Assembly (NCBI GenBank): GCA_024276305.1
Contig: JAJRXK010000008.1
Location: 1 to 50,482 of the forward strand
Length of the DNA: 50,482 nt
Reading direction: 5' to 3'
From: Candidatus Krumholzibacteriota bacterium
Lineage (GTDB): Bacteria; Krumholzibacteriota; Krumholzibacteriia; JAJRXK01
Shown here one piece after another: positions 1 through 7,347 of this stretch. Made by a program: the position numbers and the translations under genes. Numbering within the stretch: position 1 is the first letter of the stretch; each line of letters opens with the position of its first letter. The notes below the pieces were generated by a model. That model was not told the origin of the DNA. It was given only the letters and a program-made list of their open reading frames with translations, and did no database searches.

Positions 1-1023
1 ACCGCGGTGGATTATCTGGGCAAGGAATTCGGAATGACCCGGGGATTCTCGGTGTCGATGAATCACGTCACCGGAAGCGTTACCGGGCGTTCCGAGCGCT
101 ATCAGCTGCGGGTCCTCAGAGAAATCGGATCGATCCAGAGAAGGCCGTGGTTCGACTTTCTGCACTACTTCGACGCGCATGATCCCTACGAGTCTCCCGC
201 GCCCTACCACGAGATGTACTACGACGGCGATGCCGAGGCCGAGCCCACGGATCCGGCTCGAGACATCGGGGTGATCTACTCCGACAAGAATCGCATCGCA
301 CGAGATCCTCGAAAGCGATATCGATGGCTCGACGGGGTCAAGGACCTGGACTATCCCACCAAGGAATACGCGGCGGGAATCACCTATCTCGACCATCAGG
401 TCGGGGCGGTATTGGATTCGTTGGAGGCCAAGGGATACTACGAGAATTCGATCGTGATCGTGGTGGGAGACCACGGGGAACACCTGACCGAGCACGGCGT
501 ATATTTCACACACCGCTTTCCCTATGTGGAGGTCTCTCACGTCCCCCTCATGATCCGGCTTCCGGGAGGAAGGGAGGGGGGACGGAGAGTTGCGGATCCC
601 GTGAGTCTGGCCGACCTCCTGCCCACCCTGCTGGATCTCTTGGGGATTCCGCAGGAATGGGATTTCGATGGAGTGAGCCTGGTGGGATCCATGCGGGGAG
701 AGAGGTTGGACGAACGGGTGCTCTACGCCGAATTCGGAGGGCTTCCGGAGAATCAGGTCAAGGCGGTCTGGAATCGGGAGTACCGCTACCTCGAGTTCCG
801 CATCGACGGACAGGAGTGGTCCGAACTCTACGACCGTCGCCGTGACCCTCTCGAAACTCGGAACCTGGTGAAGGAGGAGAAGGTTCATGCGGCGGACTTC
901 CGGGCTCTCCTCACCCGTCGTTTTGGCGAGGAACGACGGATTCTGCAGGACGATCACGAGGCCGCCCCCCCCCTCGACCCCGAGGTGGAGGCCCGGCTTC
1001 GTACCCTGGGCTACATCGACTAG
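1..1023 (+). CDS. Sulfatase (alkaline phosphatase superfamily), 5'-truncated
   Basis: This is the C-terminal part of a sulfatase-like hydrolase. The frame is open from base 1, so the real start and the catalytic Cys/Ser-x-Pro-x-Arg segment lie left of the window; the GTG at 7 is an internal Val. Family features seen are the HYFDAHDPYESP segment, a GDHGEHLTEHG metal-site motif, the downstream VPLMIRLPG motif and a typical final LRTLGYID. Members hydrolyse sulfate (sometimes phosphate or phosphonate) esters, and many are exported. The specific substrate cannot be told. It ends in TAG, 58 bases before the next gene. Confidence 0.85.
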   Translation, partial: TAVDYLGKEFGMTRGFSVSMNHVTGSVTGRSERYQLRVLREIGSIQRRPWFDFLHYFDAHDPYESPAPYHEMYYDGDAEAEPTDPARDIGVIYSDKNRIARDPRKRYRWLDGVKDLDYPTKEYAAGITYLDHQVGAVLDSLEAKGYYENSIVIVVGDHGEHLTEHGVYFTHRFPYVEVSHVPLMIRLPGGREGGRRVADPVSLADLLPTLLDLLGIPQEWDFDGVSLVGSMRGERLDERVLYAEFGGLPENQVKAVWNREYRYLEFRIDGQEWSELYDRRRDPLETRNLVKEEKVHAADFRALLTRRFGEERRILQDDHEAAPPLDPEVEARLRTLGYID

Positions 1024-1081
1024 CGTGCGGACGAGATGTTTCGGCTCCGCGTGAGTCGAGGATGAATCGGGAGGAGTGACC

Positions 1082-1789
1082 ATGAATCGATACGACGAAG
1101 CGGTGGTCGCGGGGGGGCGTGTCTCTGCGCGCTCGAGCAGCGGCTTCCTCCAAGCAGTCTTCAGTTGGATGGCTCTGGGCCTCGCGCTCACCGGAGTGGT
1201 GGCGTGGATGACGGCCAACAGCACCTCCATGATCGAAGCGATCTTCGGGAATCGACTGTTGTTCTACGGTCTGATCCTCGGCGAGTTCGGCCTGGCGATC
1301 GCCCTCTCCTCTGCCATCGACCGGCTCTCCTATACCGCGGCCGGGGCGATGTTCCTGGTCTATTCGGGGGTGAACGGACTCGTTCTCTCCTTGATCTTCC
1401 TGATCTACACCCTGACTTCGGTGGCGGGGGTGTTCTTCATCACCGCGGGGACCTTCGGAGCGGTGGCTTTTTACGGAGCCACGACTCGGCGCGATCTCTC
1501 CTCGATGGGCGCCATCGCCTTCATGGGATTGATCGGGATCATCCTGGCTTCGGTGGTGAACATCTTTCTCCAGAGTTCTGCGGTCTACTGGATCGCCACC
1601 TATGTCGGCGTCGCGGTCTTCGTGGGGCTGACCGCCTACGACATGCAGAAGTTGAAGGCCATGCACGAGTCGGGTGCTCTGCACGGCGAATCGGGAGCCA
1701 AGCTGGCGGTGCTGGGAGCGCTCACTCTCTACCTCGACTTCGTGAACCTCTTCCTCCTGCTCCTGCGCATCTTCGGCAACCGGCGTTGA
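1082..1789 (+). CDS. Bax inhibitor-1/YccA (UPF0005) family integral membrane protein
   Basis: This protein of about 235 residues is almost entirely hydrophobic, with roughly seven membrane segments. It ends with the family signature YLDFVNLFLLLLRIFGNRR, which is the hallmark of bacterial YbhL/YccA-type BI-1 proteins. The family includes proposed calcium-leak and membrane-stress proteins, and YccA modulates FtsH. The start is the ATG at 1082 because GGGAGGAG at 1069-1076 is spaced five bases before it; a GTG at 1076 is part of that ribosome binding site. A strong hairpin follows the stop. Its role here beyond the inner membrane is not deducible. Confidence 0.9.
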   Translation: MNRYDEAVVAGGRVSARSSSGFLQAVFSWMALGLALTGVVAWMTANSTSMIEAIFGNRLLFYGLILGEFGLAIALSSAIDRLSYTAAGAMFLVYSGVNGLVLSLIFLIYTLTSVAGVFFITAGTFGAVAFYGATTRRDLSSMGAIAFMGLIGIILASVVNIFLQSSAVYWIATYVGVAVFVGLTAYDMQKLKAMHESGALHGESGAKLAVLGALTLYLDFVNLFLLLLRIFGNRR

Positions 1790-1800
1790 GGACGGCTCCC

Positions 1801-1848
1801 GGGGCTCGGCCGACCCGCTTGCGGGGAGGGCCGAGTCCCCTTAGTCTG
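1801..1848 (+). terminator. Intrinsic terminator-like hairpin after the BI-1 gene
   Basis: GGGGCTCGGCC (1801-1811) pairs with GGCCGAGTCCCC (1829-1840), giving 11 pairs with one bulged T. A T-containing tail, TTAGTCTG, follows. It lies 12 bases after the stop. Confidence 0.7.
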
Positions 1849-1855
1849 TAATTTC

Positions 1856-1867
1856 TACCAATTGGTA
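1856..1867. promoter_or_regulatory. Perfect 12-bp palindrome upstream of the bacilliredoxin gene
   Basis: TACCAATTGGTA is a perfect inverted repeat in an AT-rich patch between the terminator and the bacilliredoxin start at 1932. Its size and position suit a dimeric regulator site. No regulator can be named from the sequence. Confidence 0.35.
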
Positions 1868-1931
1868 AACATTTCTCCCGCCGCCTGCGAAGGCCGAATT
1901 CGGCTTCGCGAGGGGTTCACCGGAGGTCGCC

Positions 1932-2366
1932 ATGCCCTACGATCCAGCTCTTGTCGCTCCCATGCGGGAAGAACTCACCCGAATCGGAGTCCCCGAACTC
2001 CTCACCGCTTCCGAGGTGGAGGAGTGGTTCGCGGAGACGACCGGCACCGCGCTGGTGGTCGTGAACTCCGTCTGCGGTTGCGCTGCGGGGCAGGCGAGGC
2101 CGGCAGTCGCCCTGGCCCTGCGGCATTCGCACCTTCCCGACCGCTTGGCCACCGTCTTTGCGGGGCAGGATCTCGAAGCCACTGCCGCGGTACGGTCGCG
2201 TTTCGGCGACGTTCCGCCGAGCAGTCCTTCCATGGCCCTGTTCAAGGAGGGTGAGTTGGTGCACTTCATGCCACGGCATCGCATCGACTCCCAGTCGGCC
2301 GAGGCCATCGCGGCGGAACTCACCGCGGCCTTCGATCGCTACTGCGCCACTCCTTCGGAGGCCTGA
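1932..2366 (+). CDS. BrxA/BrxB-family bacilliredoxin
   Basis: This thioredoxin-fold protein has 144 residues, the normal size for the YphP/YqiW family. The CGC active-site motif is seen in NSVCGCAAGQARPA, and the family pattern continues with VFAGQD, SPSMALFKEGELVHFMPRH and an ER/DR-like C-terminus. In Firmicutes these proteins remove bacillithiol from oxidised proteins. Outside them they are presumed low-molecular-weight thiol/disulfide reductases. GGAGG at 1921-1925 precedes the ATG. The next gene starts two bases after the stop, so the two are probably cotranscribed. A redox-defence role fits the nearby peroxiredoxin. Confidence 0.9.
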   Translation: MPYDPALVAPMREELTRIGVPELLTASEVEEWFAETTGTALVVVNSVCGCAAGQARPAVALALRHSHLPDRLATVFAGQDLEATAAVRSRFGDVPPSSPSMALFKEGELVHFMPRHRIDSQSAEAIAAELTAAFDRYCATPSEA

Positions 2367-2368
2367 GG

Positions 2369-2647
2369 ATGGGGCTCTTTCACGACACCAGTGATCCTCT
2401 GCACGGAGTGACGGTGGTCGTCGAGACCCACGGGGAGGAAGTGTGGGTTGGACGGTGCAATCGAGTGGAGGAGGATCGGGTGCTGCTCTTCGAGAACGAT
2501 TGCTTCGTGGCGGCGGAGAGTGAACGGACGAAAGAAGAGTGGCTTCGTCGAGCCGCCATGGTAGGTTTCCATCCTCGGCACCCCAAGCTCGAATTGGCGC
2601 GCGACCAAGTGAAGTCCGTGCGCCCTCTGATCGAGTACACGGACTGA
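2369..2647 (+). CDS. Small conserved-looking protein of unknown function
   Basis: This is a soluble protein of 92 residues that I do not recognise. It has no signal peptide, membrane segment or Cys pair. It begins with a beta-rich half (HGVTVVVETHGEEVWVGRCN), followed by a charged helical middle (ERTKEEWLRRAAMVGFHPRHP). Coding is supported by the two-base gap after the bacilliredoxin, the AGGCCTGAGG Shine-Dalgarno-like stretch before the ATG and codon use like its neighbours. Its position suggests a partner of the bacilliredoxin, but this is only inference. Confidence 0.7.
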   Translation: MGLFHDTSDPLHGVTVVVETHGEEVWVGRCNRVEEDRVLLFENDCFVAAESERTKEEWLRRAAMVGFHPRHPKLELARDQVKSVRPLIEYTD

Positions 2648-2665
2648 TCCTCAGGAGGGTTTCCC

Positions 2666-3328
2666 ATGCGTAGAGGCATCTCCGCACTTCTCGTCGTGGT
2701 CATGATCAGCGGGCTCATCGGCTGCGCGAGCAGCCGGGGCAACGGCACTCTCATCGGTGCGGGCGCCGGCGCTTTGGTCGGCGGAATCATCGGGGACAAG
2801 GCGGGGAACACTGCCGTCGGGGCCATTCTGGGAGCCGCGGTCGGCGGCGCAGCGGGGGCGTGGATCGGCAGCTACATGGACCGCCAGGCGGCGGAGATCG
2901 AGCGCGATCTCGAGGGCGCGACGGTGGAACGCGTGGGCGAGGGAATCAAGGTGACCTTCGATTCTGGAATTCTCTTCGACTCGGCCAGGAGTGAACTCCG
3001 GCCGGTGGCGAAGCAGAATCTGGATCGCCTGGCGGTGATCCTTCAGAAGTACGCGGATACCGATATTCTCATCGAGGGCCACACCGACTCTCGGGGGGAG
3101 GAGGGCTACAACCTCGAACTCTCCCGCCGTCGGGCTCAGTCCGTGGCCAATGCCCTCGCTTCGAAGCAGGTCGATCCCACGCGATTCACCTTGATTGGAT
3201 ATGGCGAGACCCAGCCCATCGCGGACAATGCGACGGAGATGGGGCGCCAGCAGAACCGCCGGGTGGAGCTGGCGATCATGGCCAACGGAAAACTCAAGAA
3301 GCAGGCCGAGAAGCGCGCCCAGGGCTGA
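2666..3328 (+). CDS. OmpA-family outer-membrane lipoprotein with glycine-zipper domain
   Basis: This lipoprotein has 220 residues, with a signal peptide ending in the lipobox LIGC (Cys20). A glycine-zipper segment follows at about 26-70 (GAGAGALVGGIIGDKAG). The C-terminal OmpA/Pal peptidoglycan-binding domain spans about 95-213 and includes IEGHTDSRGEEGYN, LSRRRAQSVANAL and the QQNRRVEL motif. The architecture is that of YiaD/Pal-like envelope anchors, which tether the outer membrane to peptidoglycan. AGGAGGG precedes the ATG. The monoheme cytochrome follows after 20 bases. Confidence 0.93.
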   Translation: MRRGISALLVVVMISGLIGCASSRGNGTLIGAGAGALVGGIIGDKAGNTAVGAILGAAVGGAAGAWIGSYMDRQAAEIERDLEGATVERVGEGIKVTFDSGILFDSARSELRPVAKQNLDRLAVILQKYADTDILIEGHTDSRGEEGYNLELSRRRAQSVANALASKQVDPTRFTLIGYGETQPIADNATEMGRQQNRRVELAIMANGKLKKQAEKRAQG

Positions 3329-3348
3329 TTCGCAATGGAGATGCAGAG

Positions 3349-3807
3349 ATGCGCAATCTATTCCTGATCGGAATGATCGTGGGCCTGGCCTTCGTCGTCT
3401 ATGGCCTGCAGAGGGCAGATCCCGCGCCGGTCCAAGTGTCGCCCCCCTCGGCGCCCGCGCCCAAGGTGCGGTTGAACCAAGATCGCAGTCCGGCCGCAGC
3501 CGCCGCGACCCGGGTCTTCGACACCAGCCATCCGGGTTACCGGGTCTACGTTCAGAAGGGCTGCCAGCGCTGCCATGGCCAGGATCTGCTGGGTACGAGG
3601 TTGGCTCCGGCTCTGGTGGATGCTCGGCGCAACTTCGATCTCTCGACGCTGGGGGAGTATCTCCGAGACCCCAAGGCCTACATCGAGAAGGATCAGCGTC
3701 TCGCAGACCTCGATCGTCGATATCGGATGCAGGAGATGCCCGCCACCAAGCTCTCGGAGGAGGAACTCCGTCAATTGGCGGGACTCATCCTGGGGCGGGA
3801 TTTCTGA
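3349..3807 (+). CDS. Membrane-anchored or secreted monoheme cytochrome c
   Basis: This protein has 152 residues. An N-terminal hydrophobic segment (about 4-20) acts as a signal or anchor, and a Pro/Ala-rich linker (about 25-52) follows. A small class I cytochrome c domain carries heme motif CQRCH at 72-76 (KGCQRCHGQDLLGTRLAPAL). The MQEMPATKLSEEEL segment near the C-terminus supplies the likely Met ligand. Such domains shuttle single electrons in the periplasm. It follows the OmpA-like lipoprotein and is not part of the multiheme clusters. A strong terminator follows. Confidence 0.9.
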   Translation: MRNLFLIGMIVGLAFVVYGLQRADPAPVQVSPPSAPAPKVRLNQDRSPAAAAATRVFDTSHPGYRVYVQKGCQRCHGQDLLGTRLAPALVDARRNFDLSTLGEYLRDPKAYIEKDQRLADLDRRYRMQEMPATKLSEEELRQLAGLILGRDF

Positions 3808-3842
3808 CTTTCCAGAGATCTGGATCCGGGCGGGAATCAGAG

Positions 3843-3875
3843 CGAGGCCGCCAGCGGATGCTGACGGCCTCGTTT
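3843..3875 (+). terminator. Intrinsic terminator between convergent genes
   Basis: CGAGGCCG (3843-3850) pairs with CGGCCTCG (3865-3872), with an inner CAGC/GCTG extension and GGAT loop, followed by TTT. It sits between the cytochrome stop and the convergent peroxiredoxin, so it may serve both strands. Confidence 0.8.
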
Positions 3876-3900
3876 CACCGGCCATTCATCGGAATCGGCT

Positions 3901-4491
3901 TCAGTTGTGCGTCGAGAGGTACTCGCGCATTCCTTCGCTGCTGCCGGTCATGGTGTCTTCGCCTTCGTCCCACTCGGCGGGACAGACCTGGTCGCCGTGC
4001 TCCGCGACGAATTGGAAGGCCTTGAGCAGACGCAGGGCTTCCTTCGCACTGCGGCCCACAGGGAGGAAGTTGGTGGTGTTCTGGACCACGACCCCCTCGG
4101 GGTTGATGAGAAAGAGGCCGCGCAACGCGACTCCTGCCCCTTCGAGGAGCACGTCGTAGTCGCTGGACAACTGCTTGTTCACATCGGCCAACAGGGGGAA
4201 GTTCAGACTTCCGCCCAGACCCCCATCTTCCAATTCGGCCTCCACCCAAGCCTTGTGCACGAATTGGGAGTCGATGCTCACTCCGAGGATTTCGCAGCCT
4301 CGGCTCCGGAACTCCTCGGCCATTTTCGAGAAGGCCAAGACTTCGGTGGGACAGACAAAGGTGAAGTCCAGGGGATAGAAGAGCAGGTAGACCCACTTCC
4401 CCTGGTAGTCCGAGAGATTGAACTCCTTGATTTCACCGTTGTAGAAGCCCTGGACCGTGAAGTCCGGGGCCTGCTTTCCGACTAAGGACAT
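3901..4491 (-). CDS. Typical 2-Cys peroxiredoxin (AhpC/TSA family)
   Basis: This peroxiredoxin has 196 residues and reduces hydrogen and organic peroxides in the cytoplasm. The peroxidatic Cys is in the DFTFVCPTE motif, and the resolving Cys is in QVCPAEWDEGEDTM near the C-terminus. The middle has the expected GVSIDS and RGLFLINPEG motifs. The start at 4491 (MSLVGKQAPDF) is chosen because AGGAGA is spaced correctly upstream; the longer open frame has an implausible N-terminus. It diverges from phosphoglycerate mutase across about 160 bases. Confidence 0.95.
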   Translation of the reverse strand: MSLVGKQAPDFTVQGFYNGEIKEFNLSDYQGKWVYLLFYPLDFTFVCPTEVLAFSKMAEEFRSRGCEILGVSIDSQFVHKAWVEAELEDGGLGGSLNFPLLADVNKQLSSDYDVLLEGAGVALRGLFLINPEGVVVQNTTNFLPVGRSAKEALRLLKAFQFVAEHGDQVCPAEWDEGEDTMTGSSEGMREYLSTHN

Positions 4492-4654
4492 GAATTCTCC
4501 TGTGGGATGTGATCGGGCGTCTTCGTTGGTGGCGTGGAAGACGTGCACAGAATAGCGGTGGCTTCGAGCTTCGGCAAACCCAGGCGGGGACTTGGTTCGA
4601 CTTCCCACTGGCGCTACAATGACCCCCACGGTCGCCAACGCGAGGAGGCGGAGG

Positions 4655-5401
4655 ATGAAGACCCTGGTATTGCTCCGGCACGGCCAGAGCACTTGGAACT
4701 TGGAGAATCGTTTCACCGGTTGGACCGATGTGGATCTGACCGAGCAGGGATGCGCCGAAGCCACCGAAGCGGGACGCCTTCTCGCGGCGGAGGGCTACGA
4801 CTTCGACCTGGTGTTCACGTCGGTGCTCAAGAGGGCCATCAAGACCCTGTGGATCGCCCTCGAGGAGATGGATCGGATGTGGCTTCCGGTGGAGCGCCAC
4901 TGGCGACTCAATGAGCGTCACTACGGAGCCCTTCAGGGTCTCAACAAGGCGGAGACCGCGGAGAAGCACGGAGCGGAGCAGGTGCTGGTGTGGCGCCGGA
5001 GTTATGCCACGCCTCCCCCTCCTCTCGACCTCGGGGACGAACGTCATCCGCGTCACGACCGACGCTACGCCCAGATCGACCCCTCGCTTCTGCCGGCGAC
5101 CGAGTGCCTCGAGGACACGGTGAATCGCTTCTTGCCTCTCTGGAAGGAACGGATCGGTCCGGCGGTGGCCGAAGGCGAGCGCGTGCTCATCTGCGCTCAT
5201 GGCAACAGTCTGCGAGCACTGGTGAAATACTTGGATCAGATTTCGGACGAAGAGATCGTGGGGCTGAACATCCCGACCGGGGTTCCCCTGGTATACGAAT
5301 TGGATGACGAGTTGCGACCTCGACGCCACTTCTACCTGGGCGATGCCGACGAGATCGCAGCCAAGGCGCAGGCGGTGGCCGACCAGGCCAAGAAGAAGTA
5401 G
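4655..5401 (+). CDS. gpmA: 2,3-bisphosphoglycerate-dependent phosphoglycerate mutase
   Basis: This protein of 248 residues interconverts 3- and 2-phosphoglycerate in glycolysis and gluconeogenesis. The phosphohistidine motif is in [10 protein letters not shown], followed by [28 protein letters not shown] and the second catalytic His in [16 protein letters not shown] complete the dPGM signature. The length matches the family. The ATG at 4655 is preceded by a purine-rich GAGGAGGCGGAGG stretch. The stop is TAG, and the ABC-F gene starts 12 bases later. Confidence 0.95.
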   Translation: MKTLVLLRHGQSTWNLENRFTGWTDVDLTEQGCAEATEAGRLLAAEGYDFDLVFTSVLKRAIKTLWIALEEMDRMWLPVERHWRLNERHYGALQGLNKAETAEKHGAEQVLVWRRSYATPPPPLDLGDERHPRHDRRYAQIDPSLLPATECLEDTVNRFLPLWKERIGPAVAEGERVLICAHGNSLRALVKYLDQISDEEIVGLNIPTGVPLVYELDDELRPRRHFYLGDADEIAAKAQAVADQAKKK

Positions 5402-5413
5402 AACGGACCCGTG

Positions 5414-7228
5414 ATGGAGCTGCTGCAGTTGCGGGGGATCGGTCACCATGCCGGCCCCCGCCTTCTCTTTCGCAACCTCGACCTGGTGTTGGGGGATCGC
5501 GACCGGATCTCGATCATCGGTCCGAATGGGTCGGGGAAAACCACCTTGCTCCGGATCTTGTGCGGGGCGGAGGTCGCCCTCGAGGGGGAGCGGACGACCC
5601 GGCGCGACTTGCGCATCGCCTGGCTACAACAGCAACCGCGGATCGATCTGCAGCAGAGTGCTCTTGGCTACGTTCTGGACCGCTTCGGGCGCGACCCAGG
5701 TCCGCCGGTCGGGCTCGATTCCGAAGTGGCAGCTCGGGCCGCTTTGCAGCGCGCCGGCTTCGAGGATCCCGAGGTGTCGGTGGAAGAACTGTCGGGGGGA
5801 TGGTTGCGCCGACTGGCGGCGGCAGCCGAACTGGCCACGGTCCCCGATCTGCTCCTCCTCGACGAACCGACCAATCACCTCGACCTCGAAGGCATCGAGT
5901 GGTTGGAGCAGGCTCTCGCTCGGGCTTCGCACGCGGTGGTGGTGGTCAGCCATGATCGACATTTTCTCGAGCGGGTGAGTACTCGGGTCCTCGAGGTGGA
6001 CGGTGTCCATCGTGACGGATGGATGGTCGTCGAAGGCAACTATTCCACCTATCTCGAGCGCCGGGCGCAGGTCCGCCGAGATCAGTTGCGGGCTGCGGAT
6101 GCGCTGGCTTCGGTGGTGCGCGAGGACATTCGTTACCTGAGACAGGGGCCCAAGGCGCGGACCACCAAATCGGCCTCCCGAGTGTCGCAGGCGGAGGGGA
6201 ATATCGCCGAACTCGAGGAGTTGCGGGGCCGAAACCGACCTCGGTCGGTGGAGGGTTCGTTCCAGGGGACCGGACGGCGGACCAAGCGTCTGGTCAGTGC
6301 AGAAAGAATCCATGTGGCGCGCGGGGGGCGGACCCTGATGCGCGATGCGACCTTCGTTCTGGGACCCGGGAGACGCTTGGGATTGGTCGGTCCCAATGGC
6401 AGTGGCAAGAGTTCTCTGCTCCTGTCGCTGCTCGGAGAACTCCCGCTGGAGGACGGCGAGTTGCGCCTTGCACCCCACCTTCAGGTGGTCTATTTCGATC
6501 AACGCCGTGAGAAGCTCGATCCCGAGAAGACGGTGGCCGAGGTGCTGGCTCCCGATGGAGACACGGTGATGGTGCGCGGCCGCAAGATGCATCTCAAGTC
6601 CTGGACCCGGCAGCTCGGCTTCCGGGACGACCAGGTCGACCAGAGAATCAAGAGCCTCTCGGGAGGCGAACGGGCCAGAGTTCTGATGGGCCAGCTCATG
6701 TGCCGCGAAGCAGACTTGCTCCTTCTCGACGAACCGACGAATGATCTCGATCTGCCCACCTTGGAGATGCTCGAGCGAAGTCTTCTGGAATTCGAGGGGG
6801 CGGTGGTTCTCGTCACCCACGATCGTTCCCTGCTCGATCGAGTCTGCACCTCTCTCCTCGCCCTTTCCGGAGATGGAGCCTGGGCCGAAGTGGTCGATCG
6901 CGACCAGTGGCAGACCTGGGCTCGAGGCCGCAGCGCCAAGCCGGACCAGGAAGCTGGTGCGGGACGAGGAAAACCGGTGCACCGGGCAGTGGCGAAGCGT
7001 CGAAAGCTGGGATATCGCGAACAGCGAGAGTTCGAGGGTCTCGAGAACGCGATTCTGGCCGCGGAATCCGCGGTCGCGGAGCAGGAACTCCTCTTGAACG
7101 ATCCCGATGTCCAAGGAGACCCCCAGCGGTTGACCGAGGTGGGTCGGGAAGTGATGCGTCTGCAGACCGAAGTCGAGCGTCTCTATTCCCGATGGTCGGA
7201 GCTCGAAGAAAAGCAACTGGGGCCCTAG
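5414..7228 (+). CDS. ABC-F family ATPase, Uup-like
   Basis: This soluble protein of about 604 residues has two ABC domains and no membrane segments. Both Walker A motifs are present (GPNGSGKTTLLRIL and GPNGSGKSSLLLSL), as are two signature/Walker B blocks ending LLLLDEPTNHLDL and LLLLDEPTNDLDL. A basic linker (about 225-285) joins the domains, and the last ~80 residues form a coiled coil typical of Uup. ABC-F proteins act on the ribosome, and Uup also binds branched DNA. Start codons GTG 5411 and ATG 5414 are adjacent; I take the ATG. A hairpin follows the TAG stop. Confidence 0.92.
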   Translation: MELLQLRGIGHHAGPRLLFRNLDLVLGDRDRISIIGPNGSGKTTLLRILCGAEVALEGERTTRRDLRIAWLQQQPRIDLQQSALGYVLDRFGRDPGPPVGLDSEVAARAALQRAGFEDPEVSVEELSGGWLRRLAAAAELATVPDLLLLDEPTNHLDLEGIEWLEQALARASHAVVVVSHDRHFLERVSTRVLEVDGVHRDGWMVVEGNYSTYLERRAQVRRDQLRAADALASVVREDIRYLRQGPKARTTKSASRVSQAEGNIAELEELRGRNRPRSVEGSFQGTGRRTKRLVSAERIHVARGGRTLMRDATFVLGPGRRLGLVGPNGSGKSSLLLSLLGELPLEDGELRLAPHLQVVYFDQRREKLDPEKTVAEVLAPDGDTVMVRGRKMHLKSWTRQLGFRDDQVDQRIKSLSGGERARVLMGQLMCREADLLLLDEPTNDLDLPTLEMLERSLLEFEGAVVLVTHDRSLLDRVCTSLLALSGDGAWAEVVDRDQWQTWARGRSAKPDQEAGAGRGKPVHRAVAKRRKLGYREQREFEGLENAILAAESAVAEQELLLNDPDVQGDPQRLTEVGREVMRLQTEVERLYSRWSELEEKQLGP

Positions 7229-7272
7229 GGTCGCCTCGACTACCACCGCCGCAGCAGAGTCGACAGGACGGC

Positions 7273-7289
7273 CCGAGGTGGTACCTCGG
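7273..7289. terminator. Hairpin between convergent genes
   Basis: CCGAGGT and ACCTCGG flank a three-base loop in the 119-base gap between the ABC-F gene and the convergent surface protein. It has no T-tract, so it is only a possible bidirectional terminator. Confidence 0.4.
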
Positions 7290-7347
7290 AGTCTGGAATG
7301 GATCCGCGGAGGGCTCACCCGCTCTTGCGCCTGCGTTCGCCGACGCC

